Assembly (NCBI RefSeq): GCF_051961875.1 | Contig: NZ_JBQCCV010000125.1 | Coordinates: 1 to 64,000, forward strand | Length of the DNA: 64,000 bases | Direction of reading: 5' to 3' | From: Intrasporangium_A sp051961875 | GTDB taxonomy: Bacteria; Actinomycetota; Actinomycetes; Actinomycetales; Dermatophilaceae | In this document: positions 1-8,441 of the stretch, piece after piece | How positions within the stretch are numbered: the stretch's first letter is position 1 | How the letters are laid out: every line of letters begins with the position of its first letter | Notes under the pieces: generated by a model | Seen by the model: only the letters and a program-made list of their open reading frames with translations | Database searches by the model: none | What the model was told of the DNA's origin: nothing | Position numbers and translations under genes: made by a program

Positions 1-479
1 GCGGCGTCTTCCTCACCCTCGACGACGCGACCGGTCCCATCGACCTGACCTTCTTCGAGGACGTCCAGGGCCCGTATGCCGCGACCGTGTTCCACTCGTG
101 GCTGCTCCTCTGCCGCGGGGTGGTCCGCCGGACCGGCCCCAAGGGCCTGTCCATCCGGGCCACCGGCGCCTGGGAGCTGAGCGCCCTCCAGGAGGCGTGG
201 TCACGGGGCGGGCCGACCGCACTCCATGCCGCCCTGGCCGAGGCCGAGCGGTCGGCACAGGACCGAGCCGCCGTGCTCGCCGACGCGGACGCGCACCGCA
301 CCGGCCGGCGCGTCCTCGTCCATGCCTCGGGTTATCGGCAGTCGCCCTACGCCGACGTCCGGCCGGCAGGGGCCGGCGTCCGCGGCGCCCGGCCCGTCGG
401 CGACCTCGTGCCGGCCGGCTCGCAGGGCGCCGCTCCGCGCAAGCTGTGGCATGCCAGCCCGGGAAGCGCAGGGCACTAG
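1..479 (+). CDS. dnaE2: Error-prone DNA polymerase DnaE2, C-terminal end (partial)
   Basis: This is the last 158 or so codons of a gene that begins before the window, read in the frame starting at base 3. It ends with RKLWHASPGSAGH, the C-terminal tail I associate with DnaE2-type error-prone polymerases. The first residues, with LTLDDATGPIDLTFFED, match the OB-fold found near the C-terminus of DnaE proteins. The polymerase and PHP active sites lie outside the window, so activity cannot be judged. DnaE2 takes part in damage-induced translesion synthesis together with ImuA/ImuB proteins. A second translesion polymerase, dinB, lies two genes downstream on the same strand. The identity rests on the tail and OB region only. 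Confidence 0.8.
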   Translation, partial: GVFLTLDDATGPIDLTFFEDVQGPYAATVFHSWLLLCRGVVRRTGPKGLSIRATGAWELSALQEAWSRGGPTALHAALAEAERSAQDRAAVLADADAHRTGRRVLVHASGYRQSPYADVRPAGAGVRGARPVGDLVPAGSQGAAPRKLWHASPGSAGH

Positions 480-503
480 GGTGAGAGCGCACCAGTCTCA
501 CCC
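479..503 (+). other. Inverted repeat after dnaE2
   Basis: Eight-base arms GGGTGAGA (479-486) and TCTCACCC (496-503) are perfectly complementary around a 9-base loop and begin at the last base of the dnaE2 stop codon. The ribosome-binding site of the next gene (GAGGAGG, 504-510) follows at once. It may be a weak terminator or may modulate translation of the downstream gene. There is no T-run. Confidence 0.35.
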
Positions 504-515
504 GAGGAGGACGTC

Positions 516-1280
516 GTGGCGCAGGACCAGCGAGGTCAGCACCGGTCCGTGGCCCGTACGTCAGCGGTCGTCGCGGCGACCGAGCGGCTCGCGGCGAGCT
601 GCACCGACCGCCTCGGCCGCCCGCTCAACGTCCTCGACCTCGGTGGCGGCACGGGCGGCGTCGCCGTTCCCCTCGCCGTCTCCGGCCACCGGGTCACCGT
701 TGTCGACCCCAGCCCCAACGCCCTCGCCGCGCTCGGTGACCGTGCCCGCGACGCCGGCGTCTCCAGCCGGGTGCGGGGCGTCCAGGGCGACGGCGACTCC
801 CTCGAGGCGGTCCTGTCCGGCGAGACCTTCGACCTCGTGTGCTGCCACGGCACGCTCGAGTTCGTCGACGACCCCGCCGCCACCCTCCGGGCGACCGCGG
901 CGGCCCTCGAGCCCGGGGGCCTGCTCTCCCTCATCGTCGCCGGCCGCCTCGCCGTCGTCTTCGCCAAGGCGATCGCCGGCGAGTTCGCCCAGGCGAGGGC
1001 GGCCATCGTCGACCCGGAGGGGCGCTGGGGCGGGCAGGACCCGCTGCCGCGTCGCTTCGACCTCGACCGGCTCACCGAGCTGCTCACCACGGCCGGCTTC
1101 ACGGTCGAGCAGGCCCGGGGCGCCGGCATCCTGTCGCACCTCGTGCCGGCCTCCCTCATCGACTCGGACGGCGATCGGGCCGCGCTCGACGAGCTCGACG
1201 ACCTCCTCGTCAGCGGCCCGGGCCGGGAGATCCTCGGCACCCTCGGCAGTGCCCTGCACGTCATCGCCCGTCGCGACTGA
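516..1280 (+). CDS. Class I SAM-dependent methyltransferase
   Basis: The 254-residue protein has a Rossmann-type methyltransferase fold. Motif I (VLDLGGGTGGVAVPLA) is near residues 39-54, an acidic strand (VTVVDPSPNA) follows, and FDLVCCHGTLEFVDDP sits where motif IV is expected. The substrate is unknown. Its general layout resembles the SmtA/CmoA-like group, but nothing seen fixes a target. The GTG start at 516 has a strong GAGGAGG site six bases upstream. It lies between dnaE2 and dinB on the same strand, so it may share their control, but no SOS box is visible in the short gaps. The family is secure and the specific function is open. Confidence 0.85.
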   Translation: MAQDQRGQHRSVARTSAVVAATERLAASCTDRLGRPLNVLDLGGGTGGVAVPLAVSGHRVTVVDPSPNALAALGDRARDAGVSSRVRGVQGDGDSLEAVLSGETFDLVCCHGTLEFVDDPAATLRATAAALEPGGLLSLIVAGRLAVVFAKAIAGEFAQARAAIVDPEGRWGGQDPLPRRFDLDRLTELLTTAGFTVEQARGAGILSHLVPASLIDSDGDRAALDELDDLLVSGPGREILGTLGSALHVIARRD

Positions 1281-1299
1281 GACCCGGCCGAGCCGGGTC
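1281..1299 (+). other. Perfect hairpin between methyltransferase and dinB
   Basis: GACCCGGC (1281-1288) and GCCGGGTC (1292-1299) form an 8-bp perfect stem with a 3-base loop directly after the methyltransferase stop codon. It is 17 bases before the dinB start. It could terminate or attenuate transcription into dinB, or protect the upstream transcript. No T-tract follows. Confidence 0.4.
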
Positions 1300-1316
1300 G
1301 ACCGGGAGACCCTTCC

Positions 1317-2570
1317 ATGAGCCGACGCCAGTTCAGCGTGCCGGCCCGGAGCGAGCCCGGGCCGCCCGACGACACCGGGTGCACGATCCTCCACGTCGAC
1401 ATGGACGCGTTCTACGCATCCGCCTCGCTCCTGTCACGGCCGGACCTCCGCGGGCGGCCGGTCATCATCGGCGGCTCCGGCAGGTCGGTCGTGCTGTCCG
1501 CGACATACGAGGCCCGCGCCTTCGGCGTGACCTCGGCGATGCCGATGGCGCGGGCGCGGCGGCTCTGCCCGCAGGCGGTCGTCATCCCACCCGACCACCG
1601 CCGCTACGCCGCGATCTCGGACGCGATCATGGCGACCTTCTCGACCTTCACCGAGCACGTCGAGCCGCTCTCGCTCGACGAGGCGTTCCTCGACGTGTCC
1701 GGGGCGGTGCGGCGCCTCGGCCCGCCTGCCGGGATCGCCCAGATGCTGCGCGACACCATCGTCGACGAGCAGGGCATCACGTGCTCCGTCGGCGTCGGCA
1801 CGACGAAGTTCGTCGCGAAGCTCGCCTCGGGCCTGGCCAAGCCGGACGGCCTGCTCGTCGTGCCCCGCGACGAGACCGTTGCGTTCCTCCACCAGCTGCC
1901 CGTCGGCGCCATCTGGGGCGTCGGGGACCGCACCGAGGAGCAGCTGCACCGGCTCGGGCTGCGCACGGTCGCCGACCTCGCCCACACCCCGGTCGAGACG
2001 CTCCAGAAGGCTCTCGGCGACGTCGCCGGCCGCCACCTGCACGAGCTGGCCTGGGGGCGTGACAGCCGTCCGGTCGAGCGCCAGCGACGGGAGAAGTCCA
2101 TCGGCGCCGACGAGACCTTCGCCCACGACGTCGACGACCCGGAGGTGGTGCATCGCGAGCTCCTGCGCCTGTCCGACCGGACGGCCGCCCGGGCCCGGTC
2201 GGCGGGGATGAGCGGGCGGACCGTCTCGATCAAGGTCCGGTTCGCCGACTTCACGACGATCACCCGGGCCAAGACCCTGCGGAACCACACCGACGTCTCC
2301 CGGGAGATCCACGCCACCGCGGTCGAGCTGTTCGACCGGCTCGGCCTGCAACGTGCACGCATCCGGCTCGTCGGGGTCCGCCTCGAGGGGCTGGCACCCT
2401 CGAGCGGCACCCCCATCCAGGCGACGCTCGACGAGCCGGAGCGGGGGTGGCGCGAGGCCGACCGCGCGGTCGACCGAGCCAGCGCGCGCTTCGGGGCCGG
2501 CTCGGTGCGACCGGCGAGCCTCATGCCGGAGACCTCAGGTTCACAGGACGGCCAACCGGACCTATCCTGA
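1317..2570 (+). CDS. dinB: DNA polymerase IV (Y-family)
   Basis: This 417-residue protein is a Y-family translesion polymerase. The catalytic motif HVDMDAFYAS is near residue 27, and the second acidic motif SLDEAFLDVSG is near residue 118. The helix-hairpin-helix stretch (IWGVGDRTEEQL) and the little-finger region (VSIKVRFADFTTITRAKT) follow in the expected order. Its length is slightly above the E. coli enzyme because of a longer N-terminus and C-terminal tail. It copies damaged DNA without proofreading. It ends a same-strand run with dnaE2 and a methyltransferase. The ATG at 1317 is preceded by GGGAGACCC, a moderate binding site. No LexA-type box is visible just upstream. Confidence 0.95.
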   Translation: MSRRQFSVPARSEPGPPDDTGCTILHVDMDAFYASASLLSRPDLRGRPVIIGGSGRSVVLSATYEARAFGVTSAMPMARARRLCPQAVVIPPDHRRYAAISDAIMATFSTFTEHVEPLSLDEAFLDVSGAVRRLGPPAGIAQMLRDTIVDEQGITCSVGVGTTKFVAKLASGLAKPDGLLVVPRDETVAFLHQLPVGAIWGVGDRTEEQLHRLGLRTVADLAHTPVETLQKALGDVAGRHLHELAWGRDSRPVERQRREKSIGADETFAHDVDDPEVVHRELLRLSDRTAARARSAGMSGRTVSIKVRFADFTTITRAKTLRNHTDVSREIHATAVELFDRLGLQRARIRLVGVRLEGLAPSSGTPIQATLDEPERGWREADRAVDRASARFGAGSVRPASLMPETSGSQDGQPDLS

Positions 2571-2652
2571 AGGGGAGTCCACGTATGATTCGGGTACCTA
2601 GGGGATCAGACCGGACCTCAGAGTCGGACGCACACCAACAGGGAGGTGCCAG

Positions 2653-3051
2653 GTGGCACTCTCGGAACACGAGGAGGCACTCCTTCAACAGATGGAGGAG
2701 GCGCTCTACGCCGAGGACCCGCATTTCGCTTCGCGGATCCAGAAGACGAAGTCGCGTCATCTCGGTCGCGGACGCGTCGTCATCGGTGTCGTGGCTGGTG
2801 TGGCCGGGCTCGCTCTGGTCATCGTCTCCGCCATGAGCTCGCTCATCTGGCTCGGGGCCATCGGCTTCGCCGTCATGGTGGCCGGTATCGCCTACGCCGT
2901 CACTCCCTCCCGGACCGCGCTGCGGTCGGTCGCGTCCAACGGCACGGTGCCGCGCCAGGCCCGAGGCAAGGGCAAGCAGTCACCCACCCACGGCAGTTTC
3001 ATGGAGCGGCTCGAAGAGCGATGGGAGAAGCGTCGCCGCGACCAGTGGTGA
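2653..3051 (+). CDS. DUF3040 membrane protein
   Basis: The 132-residue protein begins ALSEHEEALLQQMEEALYAEDP, the signature of the actinobacterial DUF3040 family. After that soluble helical stretch come two hydrophobic segments, about residues 42-62 and 66-88. The C-terminal tail is basic. Members are small membrane proteins of unknown function. The GTG start has AGGGAGGTG just upstream. About 65 bases upstream is TATGAT (2584-2589), a near-consensus -10 hexamer, but I see no convincing -35. The gene is convergent with the DUF456 gene. Confidence 0.85.
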   Translation: MALSEHEEALLQQMEEALYAEDPHFASRIQKTKSRHLGRGRVVIGVVAGVAGLALVIVSAMSSLIWLGAIGFAVMVAGIAYAVTPSRTALRSVASNGTVPRQARGKGKQSPTHGSFMERLEERWEKRRRDQW

Positions 3052-3064
3052 CCGACCGACCTGA

Positions 3065-3092
3065 CTGACCCGGATCAACTGACCCGGATCAA
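3065..3092. repeat. 14-bp perfect tandem duplication
   Basis: CTGACCCGGATCAA occurs twice head to tail (3065-3078 and 3079-3092) between two convergent genes. The second copy contains the stop codon of the DUF456 gene (3089-3091, minus strand), so the duplication duplicated or created the gene end. Confidence 0.8.
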
Positions 3093-3571
3093 CGCACGAG
3101 CACGACGCCGATCACCCACGTCGTCATGATGGCGAAGGCCGTCAGCAGCTCGATCCCGATGCTGAGCCCGATGGCCCGCACCGCGTGCTTCGTCGCGCCC
3201 CAGGCTTGGGCGTGGCCGCCCAGCTGCACGCGCGACATGAGGTAGATCGAGCCGACGAAGAACAGCGGCGCGCCCAGGACCGGGACCACGAAGAAGCCGG
3301 CCATCCCCGCGACGAGCGCGAGGACGGCGACCTTCATCCCGATCCCAGCCTCCCGGAGGCGACGCCCCGGGACGGTGTACTGGGTCACGAGCCCAGCGGC
3401 ATACAACAGCGTCGTGACGGCGAGCACGACCCACGCCGTCCGGCCCTGCTCGGCCAGCGCCCAGACCGCACTCGCGGCCCAGACCAGGAACAGGCCGGGC
3501 AGGACCGGCACGACGATCCCGATGGTCCCCACCACCATGGCGAGGCCCACCGCCACCGTGACGGGGGTCAG
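3089..3571 (-). CDS. DUF456 membrane protein
   Basis: The protein is about 160 residues and strongly hydrophobic. It has glycine-rich segments such as GLAMVVGTIGIVVPVLPGLFLVW at the start and MKVAVLALVAGMAGFFVVPVLGAPLFFVGSIY in the middle, which are typical of DUF456. Function is unknown. There is no ATG near the conserved start. I chose CTG at 3571, which lies five bases beyond the stop of the upstream DUF7455 gene. GTG at 3556 or 3550 is a real alternative. A longer reading frame extends upstream but only as an out-of-frame overlap of DUF7455. The gene is probably translated in coupling with DUF7455. Confidence 0.75.
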   Translation of the reverse strand: MTPVTVAVGLAMVVGTIGIVVPVLPGLFLVWAASAVWALAEQGRTAWVVLAVTTLLYAAGLVTQYTVPGRRLREAGIGMKVAVLALVAGMAGFFVVPVLGAPLFFVGSIYLMSRVQLGGHAQAWGATKHAVRAIGLSIGIELLTAFAIMTTWVIGVVLVR

Positions 3572-3575
3572 CGCC

Positions 3576-3800
3576 TCACCGCTCGTCGACCGGTGCGCTT
3601 CCCGGGGTCTCGGACAGCCGGGCGCTCTCGTCGTGGATCTCGACGGCCTGGCCCTGCAGGGCGGGCAGGTGCTCGCGACCGTGGTGAGCGCAGAAGAGCA
3701 GCTCGCCACCGGATACGAGGCGAGCACGAATGTAGGCCTGCGCGCCACACCGGTCACAGCGGTCCGCCGCGGTCAGCTCGGGTGCCAGTGCTGTGTTCAT
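3576..3800 (-). CDS. DUF7455 zinc-ribbon-like small protein
   Basis: The 74-residue protein has CDRCGAQAYIRARL followed by ELLFCAHHGREH, a Cys-x2-Cys / Cys-x-His-His arrangement that could bind zinc. This matches a small actinobacterial family (DUF7455) that I recall near topoisomerase subunit B genes. Function is unknown. It is divergent from parE, sharing a 361-base upstream region, and is followed by the DUF456 gene after a few bases, so the two probably form one transcript. The ATG start at 3800 is followed directly by conserved sequence. Confidence 0.8.
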   Translation of the reverse strand: MNTALAPELTAADRCDRCGAQAYIRARLVSGGELLFCAHHGREHLPALQGQAVEIHDESARLSETPGSAPVDER

Positions 3801-4161
3801 CTCGTTCTCGCCTTCTCTCTTCCCTCGGGGCCTACCCGCGAGGGAGACCCTTCCATGTACATCTGACGCCCGAGGGGACTCTCACGTTGGCCGAACGGCC
3901 GTCCGATCCTGCGCCATCGCACGTCGTGGACGTTCCAACAGTGAAACACGTTCAATCCTTCCCGGGGCGCAGGCTCGTCGGTTGAGACGCCCTGACACCC
4001 GGATCGTTACCCAGTGGGGCGGTCCCCACCCCGACGATGACCGCCCCTCGGTGGGAGCGCTGCCGCGAGCCTTCTCATGCCTGTCGCCGTGGCTCGTTAG
4101 CATGCTGTCGCCGGCCGGTGCGCGAGCCCGTCCGGGAAGCGCACGAAAGAGGAAACGACCC
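3801..4161. promoter_or_regulatory. Divergent intergenic region, DUF7455 / parE
   Basis: These 361 bases hold no supported gene. They must carry promoters for DUF7455 (minus) and parE (plus). TAGCAT in the stretch CGTTAGCATGC around 4098-4107 is a possible -10 for parE, with no good -35. A parE ribosome-binding site, GAAAGAGGA, lies at 4145-4153. A minus-strand TTGAAC near 3950 is a possible -35 without a matching -10. I see no strong palindrome. Confidence 0.4.
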
Positions 4162-6282
4162 TTGGCATCCGCCGCCCGCCCCGCCTCGACCAACGGCGAC
4201 TACACCGCCCGCCACCTGCAGGTCCTCGAGGGACTCGAAGCCGTCCGCAAGCGACCCGGCATGTACATCGGGTCCACCGACCAGCGTGGCCTCATGCACT
4301 GCCTCTGGGAGATCATCGACAACGCCGTCGACGAGGCCCTCACCGACGTCTGCACGGAGATCGAGGTCGTGCTCGGAGCCGACGGCTCGATCGTGGTGCA
4401 CGACAACGGCCGCGGCATCCCCGTCGACATCGAGCCGCGGACCGGCCTCTCCGGTGTCGAGGTGGTCTTCACGAAGCTCCACGCGGGTGGCAAGTTCGGC
4501 GGCGGCTCGTATGCCGCATCTGGTGGCCTGCACGGTGTCGGCGCCTCGGTCGTCAACGCCCTGTCCGCGCGTCTCGACGTCGAGGTCGACCGCGACGGCA
4601 AGACCTACGGCATGAGCTTCCGCCGCGGCGAGCCGGGCAGCTTCCAGGACCCGGTCGGGGTCCACTCGCCGGACGCCCCCTTCACCCCCTTCGAGACGAA
4701 GCGGGCCCTGCCCGTCGTCGGCAAGGTCAAGAAGGGCGTCACCGGCTCGCGGGTCCGGTTCTGGCCCGACCGGCAGATCTTCCTCAAGGACGCCGAGCTC
4801 GACTATGACGCCCTGGCTGCCCGCGTGCGGCAGACCTCCTTCCTGGTGCCGGGGTTGCGGCTCGTGCTGCGCGACGAGCGGCCCGGTCGGCCCGCTGACG
4901 CGCCCGCCGAGGAGGTCTTCCAGCACGACGGTGGGATCACCGAGTACGTCGACTACCTCGCCCCGGACCCGGGCATCACCGACGTCTGGCGCCTCTCGGG
5001 CTCGGGCCACTTCACCGAGACCGTGCCGGTCCTCGACGAGCGTGGCCACATGACCCCGACGGAGGTCGAGCGCGAGTGCGGCGTCGACGTCGCGCTCCGC
5101 TGGGGGCAGGGCTACGACACGAGGGTCCAGTCCTTCGTCAACATCATCTCCACCCCCAAGGGCGGCACCCACGTCACCGGCTTCGAGCAGGCACTGGTCA
5201 AGGTCTTCCGCAAGCAGCTCGAGGTCAACGCCCGCCGGCTCAAGGTCGGCGGCGACAAGCCGGAGAAGGACGACATCCTCGCCGGCCTGACCGCCGTGGT
5301 CACGGTCCGTCTCGCCGAGCCGCAGTTCGAGGGGCAGACCAAGGAGGTGCTCGGCACGTCCGCGGTGCGCAACATCGTCGGCAGGGTCATCGAGAAGGAG
5401 CTCACCGCGCGGATCACCTCGAGCAAGCGCGGCGACAAGGACCAGTCGACCCGGCTGCTCGAGAAGGTCGTCTCCGAGATGAAGACGCGCATCAGTGCGC
5501 GGCTGCACAAGGAGACGCAGCGTCGCAAGAACGCCCTCGAGTCCTCGACGCTGCCGGCGAAGCTGCGCGACTGCCGCACCCACGACGTCGAGCGCTCGGA
5601 GCTGTTCATCGTCGAGGGCGACTCGGCGATGGGCACCGCCAAGGAGGCGCGCAACTCCGAGTTCCAGGCGCTGCTGCCGATCCGTGGCAAGATCCTCAAC
5701 GTCCAGAAGGCCTCGATCCAGGACATGCTCAAGAACGCTGAGTGCGCCTCGATCATCCAGGTCATCGGTGCCGGCTCGGGCCGCACCTTCGACCTCGCGG
5801 GAGCCCGCTACGGCAAGGTCATCATCATGACCGACGCCGACGTCGACGGCGCCCACATCCGCACGCTGCTGCTCACCCTCTTCTTCCGCTACATGCGACC
5901 GCTGGTCGAGGCCGGCCGGGTCTTCGCCGCCATGCCTCCGCTCCATCGCATCGAGGTCATCAACAACGGCGCCAAGAAGAACGACCTGATCTACACCTAC
6001 AACGAGCAGGAGATGCGCCGCACGGTCAGCACCCTCGAGAAGCGCGGCAAGAAGATCAAGCAGCCACTCCAGCGCTACAAGGGCCTTGGTGAGATGGACG
6101 CGGACCAGCTCGCCGACACGACGATGGACCCGCGGCACCGGACCCTGCGCCGGGTCACCATGCGCGACCTCGAGGCCGCCGAGCGCACCTTCGAGCTGCT
6201 CATGGGCAGCGACGTCGCACCCCGCAAGGACTTCATCATCGAGTCGGCGGCCGAGGTCGACCGGGAGCGAATCGACGCGTGA
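4162..6282 (+). CDS. parE: DNA topoisomerase IV subunit B (type IIA, ParE-like)
   Basis: This 706-residue protein is the ATPase/TOPRIM subunit of a type IIA topoisomerase. The GHKL ATPase has EAVRKRPGMYIGS near the N-terminus, and GGLHGVGASVVNALS is the ATP-lid motif. The TOPRIM domain has EGDSAMGTAKEARN and DADVDGAHIRTLLL, and PLQRYKGLGEMDADQL is near the C-terminus. With ParC it decatenates daughter chromosomes. I call it ParE rather than GyrB because it pairs with the gyrA-like gene at 12.7-15.2 kb, lies far from any dnaA/recF context, and sits beside DUF7455. The TTG start at 4162 is supported by GAAAGAGGA eight bases upstream. A longer frame upstream is not conserved-looking. Confidence 0.9.
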   Translation: MASAARPASTNGDYTARHLQVLEGLEAVRKRPGMYIGSTDQRGLMHCLWEIIDNAVDEALTDVCTEIEVVLGADGSIVVHDNGRGIPVDIEPRTGLSGVEVVFTKLHAGGKFGGGSYAASGGLHGVGASVVNALSARLDVEVDRDGKTYGMSFRRGEPGSFQDPVGVHSPDAPFTPFETKRALPVVGKVKKGVTGSRVRFWPDRQIFLKDAELDYDALAARVRQTSFLVPGLRLVLRDERPGRPADAPAEEVFQHDGGITEYVDYLAPDPGITDVWRLSGSGHFTETVPVLDERGHMTPTEVERECGVDVALRWGQGYDTRVQSFVNIISTPKGGTHVTGFEQALVKVFRKQLEVNARRLKVGGDKPEKDDILAGLTAVVTVRLAEPQFEGQTKEVLGTSAVRNIVGRVIEKELTARITSSKRGDKDQSTRLLEKVVSEMKTRISARLHKETQRRKNALESSTLPAKLRDCRTHDVERSELFIVEGDSAMGTAKEARNSEFQALLPIRGKILNVQKASIQDMLKNAECASIIQVIGAGSGRTFDLAGARYGKVIIMTDADVDGAHIRTLLLTLFFRYMRPLVEAGRVFAAMPPLHRIEVINNGAKKNDLIYTYNEQEMRRTVSTLEKRGKKIKQPLQRYKGLGEMDADQLADTTMDPRHRTLRRVTMRDLEAAERTFELLMGSDVAPRKDFIIESAAEVDRERIDA

Positions 6283-6375
6283 GCGCCCCACGGGCGCGTC
6301 GCCTGTCTACGATGGCGCTCTGAGAGCGGTGCGCTCGCGAGCCGGCTGACCCACTGGCCTGGCGCCCCTCGACGA

Positions 6376-6395
6376 CGGAGGTACGGATACCTCCG
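6376..6395. promoter_or_regulatory. Inverted repeat in moxR operon leader
   Basis: CGGAGGTACGGATACCTCCG has perfect 8-base arms with a 4-base centre. It ends 15 bases before the moxR start and just before its GGGGGAG binding site. It could be an operator or an RNA hairpin controlling translation of the whole operon. TACGAT at 6308-6313 is a possible upstream -10. Confidence 0.45.
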
Positions 6396-6410
6396 AGAAG
6401 GGGGAGCGAC

Positions 6411-7544
6411 GTGCAGGGGAACGAGTCGGCAGGCCTCATGCCGCCACTCCATGAGCAGGACCCGGCGCCGGTGGAGGACTCCCCGGCGGCGCCCATCGAT
6501 GACGCGTCCCTGCCCGCGGCGCCCCCGCCGCCCGGCCCGGTCGCGCCCGCGGGCGGTGCCAGCCGCTACCTGGAGCGGGACGAGCTCGAGTGGGCGACCA
6601 CGACCATCGGCACCGTCTCGGACGCGTTCGACGCCAAGGTCGTAGGCCAGGAGCGGCTCCAGGAGACCCTTCTCGTCGCGCTGCTCACCGGCGGGCACGT
6701 GCTGCTCGAGAGCGTGCCCGGGCTGGCCAAGACGACTGCGGCCCAGACCATCGCCGAGGCCGTGCGTGGCACGTTCCACCGGATCCAGTGCACGCCTGAC
6801 CTGCTGCCGAGCGACATCGTCGGCACGCAGGTCTACAACCAGGGCACCGGGCGGTTCGACACCCAGCTCGGCCCGGTCCACGCCAACTTCGTCCTGCTCG
6901 ACGAGATCAACCGGTCGAGCGCCAAGACCCAGTCGGCGATGCTCGAGGCGATGCAGGAGCGGCAGACCTCGATCGGGGACCGGACCTATCGGCTGCCGGA
7001 CCCGTTCCTCGTCCTCGCCACCCAGAACCCCATCGAGCAGGAGGGCACCTACGCGCTGCCGGAGGCCCAGCTCGACCGGTTCATGCTCAAGGACGTCCTC
7101 GACTACCCCTCGCCCGCCGAGGAGGCCGACATGCTGCGCCGGATCGACTCAGGCGTCTACGCCCGGCCGCCCCGGCCGGTGGTCGACCTCGATGACGTGC
7201 TCTGCCTGCAGGCCCTGACCCGGCGGGTCTACATCGACCCGGCGATCACCAACTACGTCGTCGGGATCACCTACGTGACGCGGCACCCCGCGGACTACAT
7301 CCAGGCCCGGCTCGCGTCATACGTGCAGTTCGGGGCGAGCCCCCGGGCGAGCATCGCGTTCAGCAGCGCGGCGCGCGCCCGCGCGCTCGTGCTGGGACGC
7401 AACCACGTGGTCCCGGACGACATCAAGGCGCTCGCACACCGCGTCCTGCGACACCGGGTCGTCCTCGGTTTCGAGGCGGCCGCCGACGAGGTCCGGGTCG
7501 AGACGATCATCGACGCCATGATCGCCGGGATCCGCACCCCGTAG
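6411..7544 (+). CDS. MoxR-family AAA+ ATPase
   Basis: The 377-residue protein has a proline-rich disordered N-terminus (to about residue 48) and then a MoxR AAA+ module. The Walker A region reads ESVPGLAKTT, Walker B reads FVLLDEINRSSAKTQ, and ATQNPIEQEGTYALPEAQLDRF is the family signature with sensor 1. MoxR ATPases act as chaperones that mature or activate partners, often VWA proteins. It heads a six-gene operon with DUF58, VWA and TPR genes, the classical MoxR/Bat arrangement. The start is GTG at 6411 with GGGGGAGCGAC upstream. A 20-bp inverted repeat lies in the leader. Confidence 0.93.
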   Translation: MQGNESAGLMPPLHEQDPAPVEDSPAAPIDDASLPAAPPPPGPVAPAGGASRYLERDELEWATTTIGTVSDAFDAKVVGQERLQETLLVALLTGGHVLLESVPGLAKTTAAQTIAEAVRGTFHRIQCTPDLLPSDIVGTQVYNQGTGRFDTQLGPVHANFVLLDEINRSSAKTQSAMLEAMQERQTSIGDRTYRLPDPFLVLATQNPIEQEGTYALPEAQLDRFMLKDVLDYPSPAEEADMLRRIDSGVYARPPRPVVDLDDVLCLQALTRRVYIDPAITNYVVGITYVTRHPADYIQARLASYVQFGASPRASIAFSSAARARALVLGRNHVVPDDIKALAHRVLRHRVVLGFEAAADEVRVETIIDAMIAGIRTP

Positions 7545-7556
7545 GCGGCGACCGGC

Positions 7557-8441
7557 ATGGCGACCACCCACCTGCTCCGCGTCAAGAGCGCGCTGTTCGT
7601 GCACGCCCGCCGCCCGGCCCGCAGCCTGCTCGAGGGCGAGTACGCGTCACTCTTCCACGGCCGCAGCCTCGACTACGACGACCTGCGCGGCTACGTCCCG
7701 GGCGACGAGGTGCGCGACATCGACTGGAAGGCGACGGCCCGACACGACGCGCCGCTCGTCAAGCGCTACGTCGCGACGCGCAAGCACCACCTGCTGCTCG
7801 TCGCCGACACCGGCCGCGGGATGGCGGCGACCGCCCCGAGCGGCGAGCCCAAGAAGGATGTCGCGATCCTCGCCGCCGGCCTGCTGGGCTACCTGGCCTT
7901 GCGGCACGGCGACCTCGTCGGGCTCGTGCGCGGGACGGCGGAGCACACCGAGGCGCACGAGCTGCGCGGCACGGAGGGACACCTGGAGGTGCTGCTGCGC
8001 GCCATCGACGCGGCCACCGACCTGGAGGGGGAGCAGAGCGACGTCGCGGCCCAGCTGCAGTGGGTGGTCCGGCACGTGCGCCGCCGGACCATCCTGCTCG
8101 TCCTCGCCGACGACCGCGACCTCGGTCCCGAGCTGGAGGCGCTGCTGCGGCGCCTACGGGCGCAGCACGAGATCCTCTGGCTCACGGTCGAGGACGCCGA
8201 CCCGACGCTCGTACCGGCGGCCGTCGGCACGTACGACGTGGCCGACGGGTACGCCCTGCCCGCCGAGGTCCGCCTGGATCCCCGCGTGCGGGAGGCGTAT
8301 TCCGCTGAGCGGGTGAGGCGCGTCGAGGCGACGGCCACGCTGCTGGCCCGGTTGGGCATCGCCCACGGCCGCGTTGCGTCGGCCGAGGGGGTCGTTCCCG
8401 CTGTCCTCGCGCTGCTCGAGAGGCAGCGTCATGCTCGCTGA
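7557..8441 (+). CDS. DUF58 protein of MoxR operon
   Basis: The 294-residue protein carries the DUF58 signature GRSLDYDDLRGYVPGDEVRDIDWKATAR (broken here across residues 35-62). A VWA-like fold follows, with LLLVADTGRGM at about residue 79. No membrane segment is evident, so it is probably cytoplasmic or peripheral. DUF58 proteins are near-constant partners of MoxR ATPases, and their exact role is not settled. It starts 12 bases after moxR. Its end overlaps the start of the next gene by 11 bases, indicating translational coupling. Confidence 0.88.
   Translation: MATTHLLRVKSALFVHARRPARSLLEGEYASLFHGRSLDYDDLRGYVPGDEVRDIDWKATARHDAPLVKRYVATRKHHLLLVADTGRGMAATAPSGEPKKDVAILAAGLLGYLALRHGDLVGLVRGTAEHTEAHELRGTEGHLEVLLRAIDAATDLEGEQSDVAAQLQWVVRHVRRRTILLVLADDRDLGPELEALLRRLRAQHEILWLTVEDADPTLVPAAVGTYDVADGYALPAEVRLDPRVREAYSAERVRRVEATATLLARLGIAHGRVASAEGVVPAVLALLERQRHAR

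Noticed and set aside
3842..3857. Exact 16-mer GGGAGACCCTTCCATG shared with the dinB start region (1304-1319), with a three-codon ORF ATG-TAC-ATC-TGA
   Set aside because: A 16-base match is near chance level in 64 kb of GC-rich DNA on two strands, and no further similarity surrounds it.
3938..3962. LexA-type SOS box near the DUF7455/parE region
   Set aside because: GAAC is followed by four bases and TTCA, not GTTC; the right half-site does not match the actinobacterial SOS box.
4075..6291. Long open frame on the minus strand opposite parE (about 738 codons)
   Set aside because: GC-rich coding DNA gives long antisense frames. The sequence has no recognisable domain, and the plus strand carries all topoisomerase motifs.
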